Part shown: piece after piece, positions 38,707-50,517 of the stretch
Position numbering within the stretch: the stretch's first letter is position 1
Layout: every line of letters starts with the position of its first letter
DNA from: Membranipora membranacea
Lineage: Eukaryota; Bryozoa; Gymnolaemata; Cheilostomatida; Membraniporidae
Direction: 5' to 3'
NCBI GenBank assembly: GCA_914767715.1
Contig: OU612073.1
Coordinates: forward strand, 12,772,001-12,836,000
DNA length: 64,000 nt
Position numbers and translations under genes: made by a program
The notes under the pieces: model-generated
Database searches by the model: none
The model's input: the letters and a program-made list of their open reading frames with translations, nothing else
What the model was told of the DNA's origin: nothing

Positions 38707-41700
38707 TCAGTGTTTGGATGAAGCCATCTCTAAGGCACTCTGTAATCTCGCTTGGTTCAGATTCTCAGCCATTCTTCTCTCCAAGTCCAAGTTCTCAGCT
38801 ACAAAACAGGAATGCAAGCGTTCAGAAGGGTTAGCACCTTCGTTTGACACTGGGTGTGCATATCAATAGAATGTGACACCTGGGAGATGTATACACCTGA
38901 GGGTGCTGGGGGCTGGAACGTTTTACAATGAAAGCTCCCCCAGTGGGACTCGAACCCACAACTCCTGCGGCACTAACCGCATGCGCCATCCCCAAAAATC
39001 GAATAGGTCGATTGCCCTAATTAGATAGCGGCTATTCACTACTCTGTTTATTTTCTCATGCAGGGAATCAATACCCAGGGGTATCTATATCAAGATATTA
39101 AAATGGCATTCCATCTGTGTGGTGGCTAAATAATCTGGGCATGAACAAAATAACATGGGCAGTAGCAATGTGCCAAAACCACAAGCTTCGATGTAAAATT
39201 GTCGTCACCACATTTGAAGGTGTAATAATGAACCTATGATGCAATGTTTGTGTACAAATTAATCTGTGTGTGAAAAGGAAAAATTAGGGAGCAGCTTGTA
39301 GTAAGCTGCGATATTACATAATCATAGCCACATTGGAGACTTATTGAGTGAGTGGACTGTTTGTAGTGAGTGGACACATTGTAATCCCTTCGCATATAGC
39401 ATAGCACTGCAATCAATAAATATCACACTGGCATGTCTACTATTCATACTATAATTGTGTTGAGCTTTAGTGCAATGCGTTGATAATGGTACTTAACGCA
39501 GTACAATAGATGAGTGTAATGATTTCTCAATTATCATAAGCATTTAGTAATCATGTGTCTCGGTAGCGCAGTAGGCAGCGCGTCAGTCTCATAATCTGAA
39601 GGTCGTGAGTTCGATCCTCACTCGAGGCAGTTCTTTTGACTTTTTTTGAATACGCTATGGAAGGAAATCATAAAATAAACTGGTATGAATTCATCAGTTT
39701 GACCCTAATGCAAGATGTGAGCCATAGGCACAACATTGTTCAATGATATGAGCTATCAAATTGAAAAAAGTGAATATGTTACTAGGCTTTCAAATAGAAA
39801 TCTGCTTCTTGCACGCTAATGAACGTTGGGGAATTCGTGAAAGAACAAACTTGACTGTCTCAGTTCCACCTGTTTCGAGGTGTGTAACTCATGACCACCG
39901 TCCCTAATCCTGACCCTTTAAACACATACCTGTATCGTAATCCGGTGGAGGGGTTGGGGTTGGTGTGGCATAACCGCTCTCAGACTGAGCAGTCAGGTAC
40001 TGGGTAGAATGGTACATCTGTGCCTGTGTCATATTCGTCTTTAGAGTATGGTCAATAAACTCGCTAGGTTTAGCACCAGTGAACTCACGCAGTGCACCTG
40101 AAATACATTCAAGGTCACAACAGGTGAAAAATTCATACTAAACATTTATAAACTAGTCTCCCTGGTCCGCTCCATCTTATGAAGTTCATGGAATTTTCTC
40201 AGATCTTTACAGCCTGATGCTTTCAAGGTTAAGATCTTATCGTCATGTGACTCACTGCAAGATTATTAAAATCAGGACATTGGCTTTTAATCTTGATTGC
40301 CGATGTCCTGTGTCACACGGGTGACTGTTATTTTCTGGGCAATTACAATAAAAATTATGGTCGAGACTTTTCTCTTGCTTGTGGAAGCGATACCTGAATG
40401 TTGAACACAGGCTATAGCTCTAGAACAAGGGCTTAACAATAACTATGAGGCAATATATGAACACCGCTGATTCAACACGCAGAGTTTGCAAAGAGGTCCT
40501 GTCCTAGCACCAGGATGATCCAGTTTGCCAGCTCACAAGTAGAATCCGAATGCAGGAAAAGTTGGTCCTATTGTATGTAGTCCTGTCCCTTGGAATGAGC
40601 AGCAAGGCGACTCAGTTATATGTAATTTATCTCCCCTTATACCGTACTAGTGTTGATGTTTATCTCACCTTCGTTTTGTGCGCCCCAGCTCTCGGGGTTG
40701 TCGTCGATATCATTATATATGTTATCCATGTCCGCTGTCGGGCCACCGATCCTCTTATGAATAGAGTTTTTCCTCATCTTCTTCCTAATGGTAAAAATCA
40801 AAGCGTTATTTTTTACCCACAATGCATTATCATGAGTCAGCTCAATGAAGGATCCTTACTATCGCACTTTGAAGTGACATAGCACATTTCAGCTTATTTG
40901 GGAACGTTGGTGAGACAGTCATCCTGATTCGGTCATATGGGTTCTATTTTCTATTTGATGTCGGGTTCTATTTTCTATTTGATGTTGGCAGAAGCATAGT
41001 CCTCTATTCACGCAACCAAGTCATGCATTGTGATGAGAGTCAAACATTTGCCCATTGGCATATCCATCAACCATTAACCCATTTGTCAGTGTCTCTACTC
41101 TTGAGATAATAATACATGTCTGTTCAGTGTTTAGCGACATACCACACTACCAATCTAGCTCTCCGCACACAAAACTCATTCTACTGGGTGATTAAAACTT
41201 TATACAGAGTCAAGAAACCTGTCATTAATTCAGCTAAGTAATATCTAATAACACACATTGGCTGCTGCTGAGACCTTATATAGAGAGAGTATCTTATATC
41301 ATTGGTTGGGCATCAGTTTATCACTCTATTTTAATTGTAAGCCTTTGCTCAAATTTTAAGGGGTTTTGATCAATTTTGATGCCCAGCCAAAATTGTGATG
41401 ATTGTTTGGGGCTTCGAGGCAAAATTTCAATGATCTCTTAGGGCTTCGATCATTAAAGGCTGGAGCGATACTAGGAATTTGAGGGATATCTTATGAAATG
41501 AGAACACTAATTTTGTCATTTAGAACGCACGACATGTACTGCCGCTATATAACAGGCCAATATCTACTTTACATTTAACTTACTTATATCGATCACAGCA
41601 ATACAGCAAGACGAGAATACAGACAAGTAACACAACAGCTACTCCAATGCAGGCTGCCAATATAATCTCTACAATATAAAAAACAGTGTGACAATAAATG

Positions 41701-44606
41701 CTGGAAATCAGAGAAACTTTACTTATATCAATGACTGAATTTTCATGACTTTTTAGGTCTGGACAAAACAAGGGACTATCGTAAGCAGTCAATGCCTGTC
41801 AAAACAAGATTTTCTTGAGTATTGTTTATTGAAGGGAATAGCTCAGAGTTGGGGTTTTATGGTTAGGACATAGGCAACTAAAACACAAAGGTTACCTGCT
41901 GTTGTGTGTCATAAATATTAACTATGGCAGTGGCCAGTTTTGGTTGTAGTCTATTCACTATTAAACTTATGCTTGGATCTGTCCCTAGACTCATGTTGGC
42001 TCTCTTATGCCAGAATAAAATTTCATTTGCTTTTGCTGTGAAGCTTCTTTCATCAGCTGGATTGGTCTAATGAGTCGTTTGGTGTTGCGAAGTGAGTGTT
42101 TGTATTTCGGTACCAGGTAGTTTGGCATGCGAGTCTAGTCTAGCTCTTGTTAGCTGTGTGGGGGTTCTACTCATGTTCTATTTTGGTGAGGCCAAGCATT
42201 GACAGTTGTCACACAAAGGTGGAGTTCAGGTGGTCATACTTACTTTCTAGGTTAGACAGCTCAGCAGTGTGATAGAGAAGAGAAATAGGGCCGAGGGTTG
42301 TGGTCCCTGAGCCGGCGGGAGGAGTCTTTGGTGACGTGATCGCGGGTAGAGCTACTGTAGGAACCTGGACATTAACTAAAAATAGATAAGATTATAATAT
42401 TAATGGCATTTTTTGAAACTATTATCAGATAATAATAGATTTTATGAATTGATTATGATAAATCACTGTGGAAATCCAATTTCCTCATGCCAGAGTTTAA
42501 TAACAAGATGGATGATATAACATTTCTGAAGAGGGAGACAACTCCAATACTAAAATGTCTTATTTGATAACCTTAGTACTAAGCAAGGTAGGGGTCAATC
42601 AGTTAATGTTGTCATGCTTCAATCACCAAGTTATTAAATCGTAGGAGACCAGATTAACTTCAAGTTTGATGATATCTTTAGTTTAATATGTCCAAGGAGT
42701 AACTCACTATTACTCCTTGATATAACTAACCATTACAGCTTGCGTGAACAAGAACTTTATGGAAGTAATTTGTTCCGTTTTCTGGACAGTTGGAATTTCT
42801 TCCGATCAGCTCGTACCATTTAGGAGCTACACCTGAACAGTTACTTTTACCGTTACATACAGACTGAAACCACTCCACAAAATACCTGTAGTCAGCATCC
42901 AGACCAACATCGTATAAACCTGCAAAATTAATAAGAGCCAATTAATTGTTATAACAGAGTTGTTGCTCTTCAATGTCACTTTCAGAATCAGTCGATGAAA
43001 GCCACTCAAAAATGTTAATAACACGTTCTATAAAGCATATCTACTAATTCAGAATTAGGAAGGCCTAGCAAGCTTGGTTAACACTCAGCTTAGAAAGCAA
43101 TAAGTTTTAAAATAGATAAAATTATATGTCATCTGGTTTTAAAATAGACATAAATCAGATAGCATCTGGTTTCAGATTTGGCATTAGAACAGATAGTGTC
43201 TGTTTTGAAATAATCGTTGAATACAATGAAAAATAGCTATATTTCCAACTGGCCACACAATTAGTTTACATCCTCTATACCAAAATTTACCTCAATGGAA
43301 CAGAAGCGCAGGTATGATGTGGGTGTGTTTGGGTAATTTCATGAGGTGCTGAGCACAGTACCTCCCCTATAAACACATATATTCATCTATTGATGCTGGA
43401 TATTACATCTAATACAGAATGCCTAAGATTTAATCTTGCATTCATAGATCGGTAATTGCAGGGTGACAGGCTAATATAGCCAGTTCTCCCTGGTTCTAGG
43501 CAGGGCCTTCTTATTATTCAAGAGCTTTACAGAACTTAGTAATTCGTGCTAATGCAAGTATCCACTCGATGGTGACAGCATGCGCAGATAGTAACATTCA
43601 ATTCATCTTACATAAACACCACCGCCGCGTTCACTACACCCGCCTACCTCAGGAGCAGGTGTGAGTCATGTCAATACATAGAAGTCACGTATTGTGTTTA
43701 ATCTGGTGAGAGTTAAATACTTCTGTCAAAACATGTTCTGAAATAAGCATAGGAAGCTTGTTGCTCTGTGATGTTAGAATAAACATCCTGCTGGTAGCTA
43801 CTTTCTATATATATGGCAGAGTTGCCCCCTCTTTGACTAATATCCATTCCTATATATTTTGTTTTTTTTTTGTTTTCTTTTTTGTATTTACTTCATTTAT
43901 TTTGTATATATCCTGTCAGTACTCATTATCTGCTCTTGATATCTACACTAGTGTGATGTAACAAACTCATATACTGTGATATGCATATCAATGCCAAGAT
44001 ATCGGGGAAGTTTCGCTATGTTTTGCTCCGCAAAAATAAAATCTCTTTTACACGGAACTTACTTTCCACAACTCGGTAACATTGACTCTGCGTTCCGCCC
44101 AGACATTCCGCGGGCCGATCTTCACTCACTACTGCCACATCAGTGTGTGCAAATATGGTCAGAGAGTTTATAACAAATCCAGCGTTGGCCAAGTAAGGAG
44201 CTATATCAGCGCAAGCCAATGTGAATGGCTGTCCCTGGCACACCCAAGCCTGGATGTCAGCGTTAGCTAAAATTGACATTATATAAGATTAACGAGTAAT
44301 AATGGAGACAACTAAAGTGACTCAAAAAATAAATGGCAACGTGAGGGTGAGGATTGATTTGGTAAATTGTAAAATTAAAAAAAGGTTCTCTCTGAGAGCA
44401 GACAACTTGTTCAATACACATTTTATATTATTGTGAAGCAGGGAGTGCTGGTGCAAGCACAGTGCAGCAAAGAAGAAAAGAAAACGTGTATTTTCAATTT
44501 GGAATTTTTAAGCTGACTTACCATTAGTAGGGTTAGTTTGTAATCCGACGAAAACCAAAATAGGGAGAGTTAAGAAATAACCGCGTAGAGGAGTTTGTAA
44601 CGCCAT
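38707..44606 (-). CDS. G8: type I membrane SUEL-like receptor lacking the tail tyrosine
   Basis: Exons 5' to 3': 44606-44522, 44266-44063, 42919-42731, 42375-42244, 41668-41584, 40784-40669, 40097-39930, 38798-38707; 356 residues. All introns are phase 1 except a phase-2 intron (40785-41583) that splits the membrane exon after CCDRY. Signal MALQTPLRGYFLTLPILVFV. Ectodomain: VCQGQPF, AC, EC, QC, then VCNGKSNC, PKWYEL (the WW pair is reduced to WY), NC, NYFHKVLVHASC. Membrane IILAACIGVAVVLLVCILVL. Tail: REFTGAKPSEF, where the paralogs have EY[ST]GVKP[DN]EF, so the Tyr is Phe. NSCSTL is absent, PDYDT remains, and the last exon keeps AENLDLERRMAEN. Diverged but intact. Confidence 0.8.
38934..38996 (-). 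repeat. tRNA-derived SINE-like fragment or tRNA pseudogene
   Basis: On the minus strand a box-A-like TGGCGCATGCGG (38988-38977) and a perfect box-B GGTTCGAGTCC (38956-38946) occur in order, but the spacing is about ten bases too short and the ends do not pair as an acceptor stem. Located in the last G8 intron. Confidence 0.5.
39557..39629 (+). tRNA. tRNA-Met (CAU)
   Basis: 73 nt with a full seven-pair acceptor stem (GTCTCGG with TCGAGGC, including G-U pairs), box A TAGCGCAGTAGG, anticodon loop CTCATAA (CAU), T loop GGTTCGATCC-like (GAGTTCGATCCTC) and discriminator A. A T-run follows at once (TTCTTTTGACTTTTTTT), a Pol III terminator. The body matches the conserved animal elongator tRNA-Met pattern. 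It lies antisense inside the last intron of G8. Confidence 0.93.
40938..40986. repeat. Two-copy 24-bp tandem repeat
   Basis: GGGTTCTATTTTCTATTTGA plus TGTC/TGTT, twice in a row, in the extra intron of G8. Confidence 0.7.
42692..42720. repeat. Small CAAGGAGTAA palindrome
   Basis: CCAAGGAGTAA, an eight-base loop, then TTACTCCTTG, close to the donor of the second ectodomain exon of G8. Same core as the insertions at 14191 and 26146; the flanking duplication is not clear here. Confidence 0.5.
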
Positions 44607-46496
44607 GATCTATCCCTTAGAGTGTGAATATCGCTACTGCCTGCTATGAGATCAGTGGTAGCATATCTTATATTAAAATCTCCTCATACACCCTCATGAC
44701 CATGTCATTCATTTCTCTATATAAATCTTCCTTAATGATCGGACATAATTATACCCTTGCCTCCACAAACTTGGATAGTTTATGAGTGGCTAAAGAGAAG
44801 CTCAATATAAAACAACATACATAATAATTATGATGTTGGAGAGCGTTATCTATACACTAAATAATATATAATTGCTATCAATGTAAAGGCAACTTGACTT
44901 TGAGTTTGGACAATATTACATGTCTAGGGCGTCCGCCTTTATTCATTCATTAACTCCTGCGACTAGAATTGCAGGTTTCTGATCCATGAAATAGAACTGT
45001 AGACTTAGAACTTTAAATTGGTAAGCAAGCTTAATAAGGGTTTGGCGCAAAGGAGTTCGCAAAATCAAAATTTTTCATAATTTCAGGTGGTTCAAGTGTG
45101 ATACATTGCAATTAAATATCATAGCACAATCATGGAGGGACGCTGCTTTAGTCATAGACCAATTTTGTCCGAATGATGTCACCTGTTTTATCCCCAGTTC
45201 AGATCCGGGTCGAGGGGTGCAGAAGTGACTCTGTATTCTAAATATAATACTGTGATGTATATATTATTGTTATTGTGGTGGGATGAATTTCGAAAACTTT
45301 TGAGGTTTTCTGGTTCCTAGAATTCATTCAATTATTTTTTTATGAGTTGCCTTCTCACTGATCATTATCAGACTAAGACTTTGAGAAGGTCAAAATTGTG
45401 AAGTTGAATGACAACAAAAGATCTGTTTTTATGCTAAATCTTTCATAACCATTCAAAACACCTGGAAAGCCTCAATAAGGTATTTGCCAGTCAACAAAAT
45501 AACGTAACTTGTGCGTTTTTGGTAATTTGTCTAGTCATTCTATACCCTATACTGAGCCAAATGCAAAACTATGCTGGTCATTTCTGCTTTGTAATGGCTG
45601 ATGATGGGATTTATATGAATTCAATAGCATTTAATGAGCAGGTGTGGGGGGGGGGGGCAAAGATAGTTATCTCATATTAATATTTCGTTCGCCCCTTTGT
45701 CCATAGTATTTCAGACCTAAGATCTTATGACTGATTGTGGAATATGACATCATGCCCTAGCTTATAACTGCTAATTGCATGAACTGTTTATCCATATTCC
45801 TATATAAGTAAGCGTAATGCTAGTCTTTCCTTCGGAGGAAGTATTGTAATTATGCTTCTTGGTCTAATCACAGATAGGTATCAACTGTAGGTGCAATCAT
45901 TCCAAATCCCTACCAAGCCCTGCACCACAGTCGTGATTTTAGTTTATCACTGAGGTACATCACACTGTTGATTTTAGGAGGAACAAAAATACAAACATAC
46001 ATACATTATCGTGGCACCTCCCTCAACAAAACAGATATCGTTTTATGTTGTATAAGGTATATTTTACTTGTCGTATAAGTTATGTAAAGACAGCGTTCGA
46101 TGCTGTTATAGTTATATAGAAAAAGGAGATTAGCCTATATGTGGTAATTGCTGCATAGACAAAATGCACATTGATCACTATTCTAGTACCGGCCACTAAA
46201 AATATGATTCTTAGCACCCCCTAACTGTTTCTTTACCCGAGTAACGGTACTAAGCTTAAAAATTACTGCTGGTAATTAACAGAGACTCAAATTCAATACA
46301 TTTGATTTGTGAAACATTTAGTGACTAGGGGAGTAATATGACTTATGCTCAGTCTGTGGCCAGATCATTTGTAGAAAAAATTTGATAATATAGGGAGCTA
46401 TACTCACTTGATGAATTCTCAAGTACGTTATTTACCTAATAAAGAGGGTATATAAAGATTATGGCACATATCAGTGAATTCATCATCAAAAACATA
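44607..46496. other. G8-G9 intergenic spacer
   Basis: About 1.9 kb with an 11-12 base G run near 45646-45657. No gene is supported. Confidence 0.45.
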
Positions 46497-49400
46497 TTAG
46501 GTAGATAACCTTTGACCTCCGTTCATTGGCTGTTTCTCTCCGGTTGGCAGCGCTCCAAGTTCTTTATCGTCTAAAGGCGTTTTTAGTGGGACACTCTTAC
46601 TTTTTATACAGAATATATATACGGTCACGCAGACACCTGCAATGACAGCAACTCCTGCCAGAGCACCGACAACTATGAGTATTATCCAACCTGTAAAATG
46701 AAGAAATAATGTATCATTTTACTAACTCTTCTATTCACTCTACCGTATCCTGTTCTGCGAGCCACCCTTGGTAGGTTTACAAACACCATAGTCTCACTCA
46801 ACATCGTGAACTACTTAAGGTCATCTCTTGTGTTTTACGCTGTAGGGACAACTTTTGATCCCATCAGAGAATTTGAATAGAGCTTGTTCAACTATCAGCA
46901 CTGCACCAATTATCAGATTTAACCTTGATGACATGGTCAGTCTGCTGAATGACTGATACCCTTGAACCAAATAAACATATTTACCTGCAGTCATTTTTTT
47001 ATTTGTCGGACTGCTGGAAGGCTCAGGGGGTGTCAAAACGGTAGCCTCAGGAGTTGATTGTTTTTCCATCTCAGTTGTTATTGGTGCAGGATCCTTGGTG
47101 GGAACCGTAGTAGGTGCTTTTGTTGGTATCGTTGGCACAGGTATGGTGGTTGTTACAATACCTTGAGTTGCAACTTCAAACTCATATGGCTCTAAAGTTG
47201 GTACTACATTGGCACCCCCATCTACATCTGTTAAACAATAAATACACAAACAGCCATGAGGAAGTAAGAATATAATTGGAACAGCCATAAATATATGCAT
47301 GGAGTTGTCTTTCTATCAATCAAGAGCAGACAATCTTGAATTATAACTGGTTTCTGCAGGTAAATGCATGATCAAAGGTTTATAAAATATATTATAGCGA
47401 TTTTGGGCTAAAGGCTAAAAACTTGAGACATGAAATTGTTGAATTTTTGAAGATGAAATTTTTTAAATCTGAGTCCTTTGTTAATCTGGAGGTTGTACAC
47501 CATACTCACCGACACATTCCGTTGTTATGACAAGTTTAGCGACATATTCCACATCTTCCCATCCACACACGCCTCCACCTGTTCCTTGTCCAAACTTGGC
47601 AGAGAGCTGACCAGCTAACGGCACACGTCCAGTGCATGAGCTTTTACCGTGGCAGTCGGCTTGTATCTGTCTGTATATACTGACTAGATTTGGTTGTTCC
47701 CATGCGTCCGTAAAGTTTTGTTCTGCAAAATTAAATTCACCAGTAATTTTTCAGGGGAATATAAGACCTTTCTAATAGGTAAAGATAGCTAAAGAAAGCT
47801 AAAGAAAGCTAAAGATAGCTAAATATAGCTAAAGTAGCTAAGAATAGCTAATGTTTTTTCACGACATCCTAACATCTGAAGATCGTATTCTAGCTTAAAA
47901 CACACACTTGGGCACTGGCCTTAGCTGCTCTTGCTCTTGTAGATTGAACAAGTCAGTTAATTTGGAAATTCTCTTGGATATTTCTTCAGTAATTTCAAAC
48001 ATAATTGAGATATTATTCAATGATGGAAGACCCCATGTAGAACTGGGTTGAAAAATTAAAAAAAAAAATCTGATCTAAAGTAATAGGCTCCAAAGTATAT
48101 ACCTCCTCCCATGTCAAAGTTGCATAATCCGTCAGCACATGTCATTGCTTCATCCTCTACATTCATTACAAAGAAAACTTTTTCCACATTCATTACACTA
48201 GTACCATCAGCGAGCCCACATCCAACCTCATACTGTTCTCCTGAACATACTGTGGCAATCGATTCATATACCACTGTAAATAAAGAATAAACTAATAGTG
48301 ACAAGTCCCAAACTCCCTGGTGACAAGAGACCTGATGCACTAATCAGGGAGTTGTCCTCTCGAGCTTAAAGTATAAATCAAATGACTGTGGGTTATGATT
48401 GCTTGTATTATTTGGGAATGGGCTATGACTAAGATCCTTCAACTATCCCCATATACTGTGAACACAAAGAAGTGTATCATCGATGACCTCACAGTGTCCT
48501 TTTAAGTTTGAGACAAGATTACTATTTTTATTGGATATTCAGCTGTGGTCTCTAATGGGTAATGTTATGACGTAGTGTGATGTTTTGCTGATCAACATAA
48601 CAATGGCCTGTTGGCTGCCCCTCTGTCCGCTCACCTGAGCTTGTATTCCCCATGTTGTATGACTGTGACTGTCCTGGGACTGTTAGCTCTGTTAGCTATT
48701 CATATGACCTATTTATTAAGGAGTAGTACACTGACCTAGAAGCCTATATGTGCTAGTAACCTCACTATCATGTGAAATGTGATACGATGATTGGCAATAT
48801 TATTATTCTCGGACTACATCAATCATCATGAATAATGAACTGAGGGAATGTTGCCAAAACTCAACTTAGACAGCTATATAGCATGTAGGTCTAGGGATAA
48901 CATCTAGTATTTTACCTCTGCTGCAGCTGAACTTGACCTCAGAGAAGACAACATCCGATCGACTGACCGATCGACTGATTGAATGGAATGTTTCGGATCA
49001 GAATGATCATTTTGTAGTTCTTGGTATACATGTTCATTTTAATCCTTCTGTAAAACTTTGATCAGCGGAATTGAAATAGATTGCTTCAAAACCAATTTAA
49101 ATTCTATTTTGAGTAAAAATCTCACACCCCCTTAGACAGTAGACACCAGTTACATACACATATGTAACAAACTATGACTAAGCACATTACTACCATCTGT
49201 TTTGAGCATTAACATATAAATACTTTATATATTATAATAATAATATTATGATAATGGTTTTGAGTTATGGCGAAGTTGACTCATGTTAGCCCATTAAATA
49301 CAAATGGCGATCGATAGTGCAGTTTTGTTGTTTGACAGTGCAGTTTTGTTGTTTAACGAGCCGGATACCCCCACTAGCCCAGTACTAAACTACAAAGCTA

Positions 49401-50517
49401 ATGGGGTACTGTACTGGCTAACTGAGATGGATTAGTTTTAAAGCCTTGCTTTATGAGGCTCTAGATTCCATTTCATTCCCTCCTGTTCGATGTTTTGTCG
49501 CTTCATGTTATGAAGTTCAAATAGTGGCATTCAAGGTGCCAATTTCAGAAGGTGTACCTGGTATCCTGTCAATGACCTCCCCTTCTGCAGAATGATAGCT
49601 GGTTTTCAGGTTGTGGTGTTTGAGTACAGATTCAACCTATTTGGAATAATAATATGTCCCCAGCAACCTTAGTTTTATAGGTCTAATGCTAAGAGGGATA
49701 AGCACCTGCTTCCTGCTATGGCATTATACGCCTCATCAATCCTTTTTATAGGAGTTAGTTGTCAAATGAATGTGTATGTGAAAAAAAAACCTGTACCAAC
49801 ACTTGTTTGTAGCCTTACCTAATGACAAGTCTTTTCACTATTTTGATGCTGGTCAGACTCGACCCTGAGGACAAACTCCATAGGACTACGCCAGCCAACC
49901 ATTTACAAAGTTTACCTAGGGGAAAGTCACCTTTTCTTCGGTACCAATATACACGAATCGATCAAAGAATGTTACACATTTATCTGAAACAGAGGTTGGG
50001 CGTCTGACCACTGCCAAATTCTCATTTCGTTTGGGAGTTTGGTAATGAATACTTATCACACCTCTACCACAGTAGCAACCACATATCTTGATTGCTACTT
50101 TTGGTCTGCATCCCTCCCCTACCACCTCTAAGTGTAGCTGCGCTCAGTAGCACCCGACAGGTCACTTGGCTTGATGAATGATCATGGCTAACTTTGCCCA
50201 TTCTCCAATGTACTGTAACTTGCCCAACTTCGCTCAGAACGGGTATTTACAAAATTGCCACTATACACCTGGAGTTACAAGGAAGATCAGGTAAATCTCT
50301 CGAATATGACATCGAAGGACCTGATCTCAGTGAAAGTTCCTGATAATTGGGTGATTGGGTAACAAATGCCATCTTACAATTTTACAATATTTAGCTGCAC
50401 AGCACAATACAATACGCAAAACGGGTCTTATTACTTACTCGTACTCTGTCCAGTTGTTACTGTTATAAGCAAAAGAAAGATGGCCGCCAATGGCACTGCG
50501 ACGCGATGTCTCTCCAT
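46497..50517 (-). CDS. G9: diverged SUEL-like membrane protein with short tail
   Basis: Exons 5' to 3': 50517-50439, 48273-48103, 47722-47510, 47227-46985, 46690-46497; all phase 1; 299 residues. Signal MERHRVAVPLAAIFLLLITV. Ectodomain: VCSGEQYEVGC, TC, LC, then DCHGKSSC, VC, WEDVEYVAKLVITTEC; this second half is the most like a classical SUEL domain (C.GK..C, then K/EY...V.I...C). The stalk exon is twice the usual size (81 codons), rich in Thr, Pro and Glu. The final exon holds one membrane segment (WIILIVVGALAGVAVIAGVC) and a tail of about 35 residues with none of the family tail motifs, so it would not signal the same way. The first intron is about 2.2 kb. Confidence 0.78.
47779..47853. 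repeat. Short tandem repeat (AGCTAAAGA)n
   Basis: About seven imperfect 9-10 base units of the form TAGCTAAAGA, in the G9 intron between the two ectodomain exons. Confidence 0.85.

Noticed and set aside
38934-38996. A second functional tRNA
   Set aside because: Box A to box B spacing is too short and no acceptor stem forms, so it is listed only as tRNA-derived.
40550-40882. Plus-strand 110-codon open frame
   Set aside because: Overlaps the G8 tail exon 40784-40669, which keeps the frame of the gene and has both splice sites.
47779-47853. CRISPR-like array
   Set aside because: Units are 9-10 bases with no spacers; a simple tandem repeat in a eukaryotic intron.
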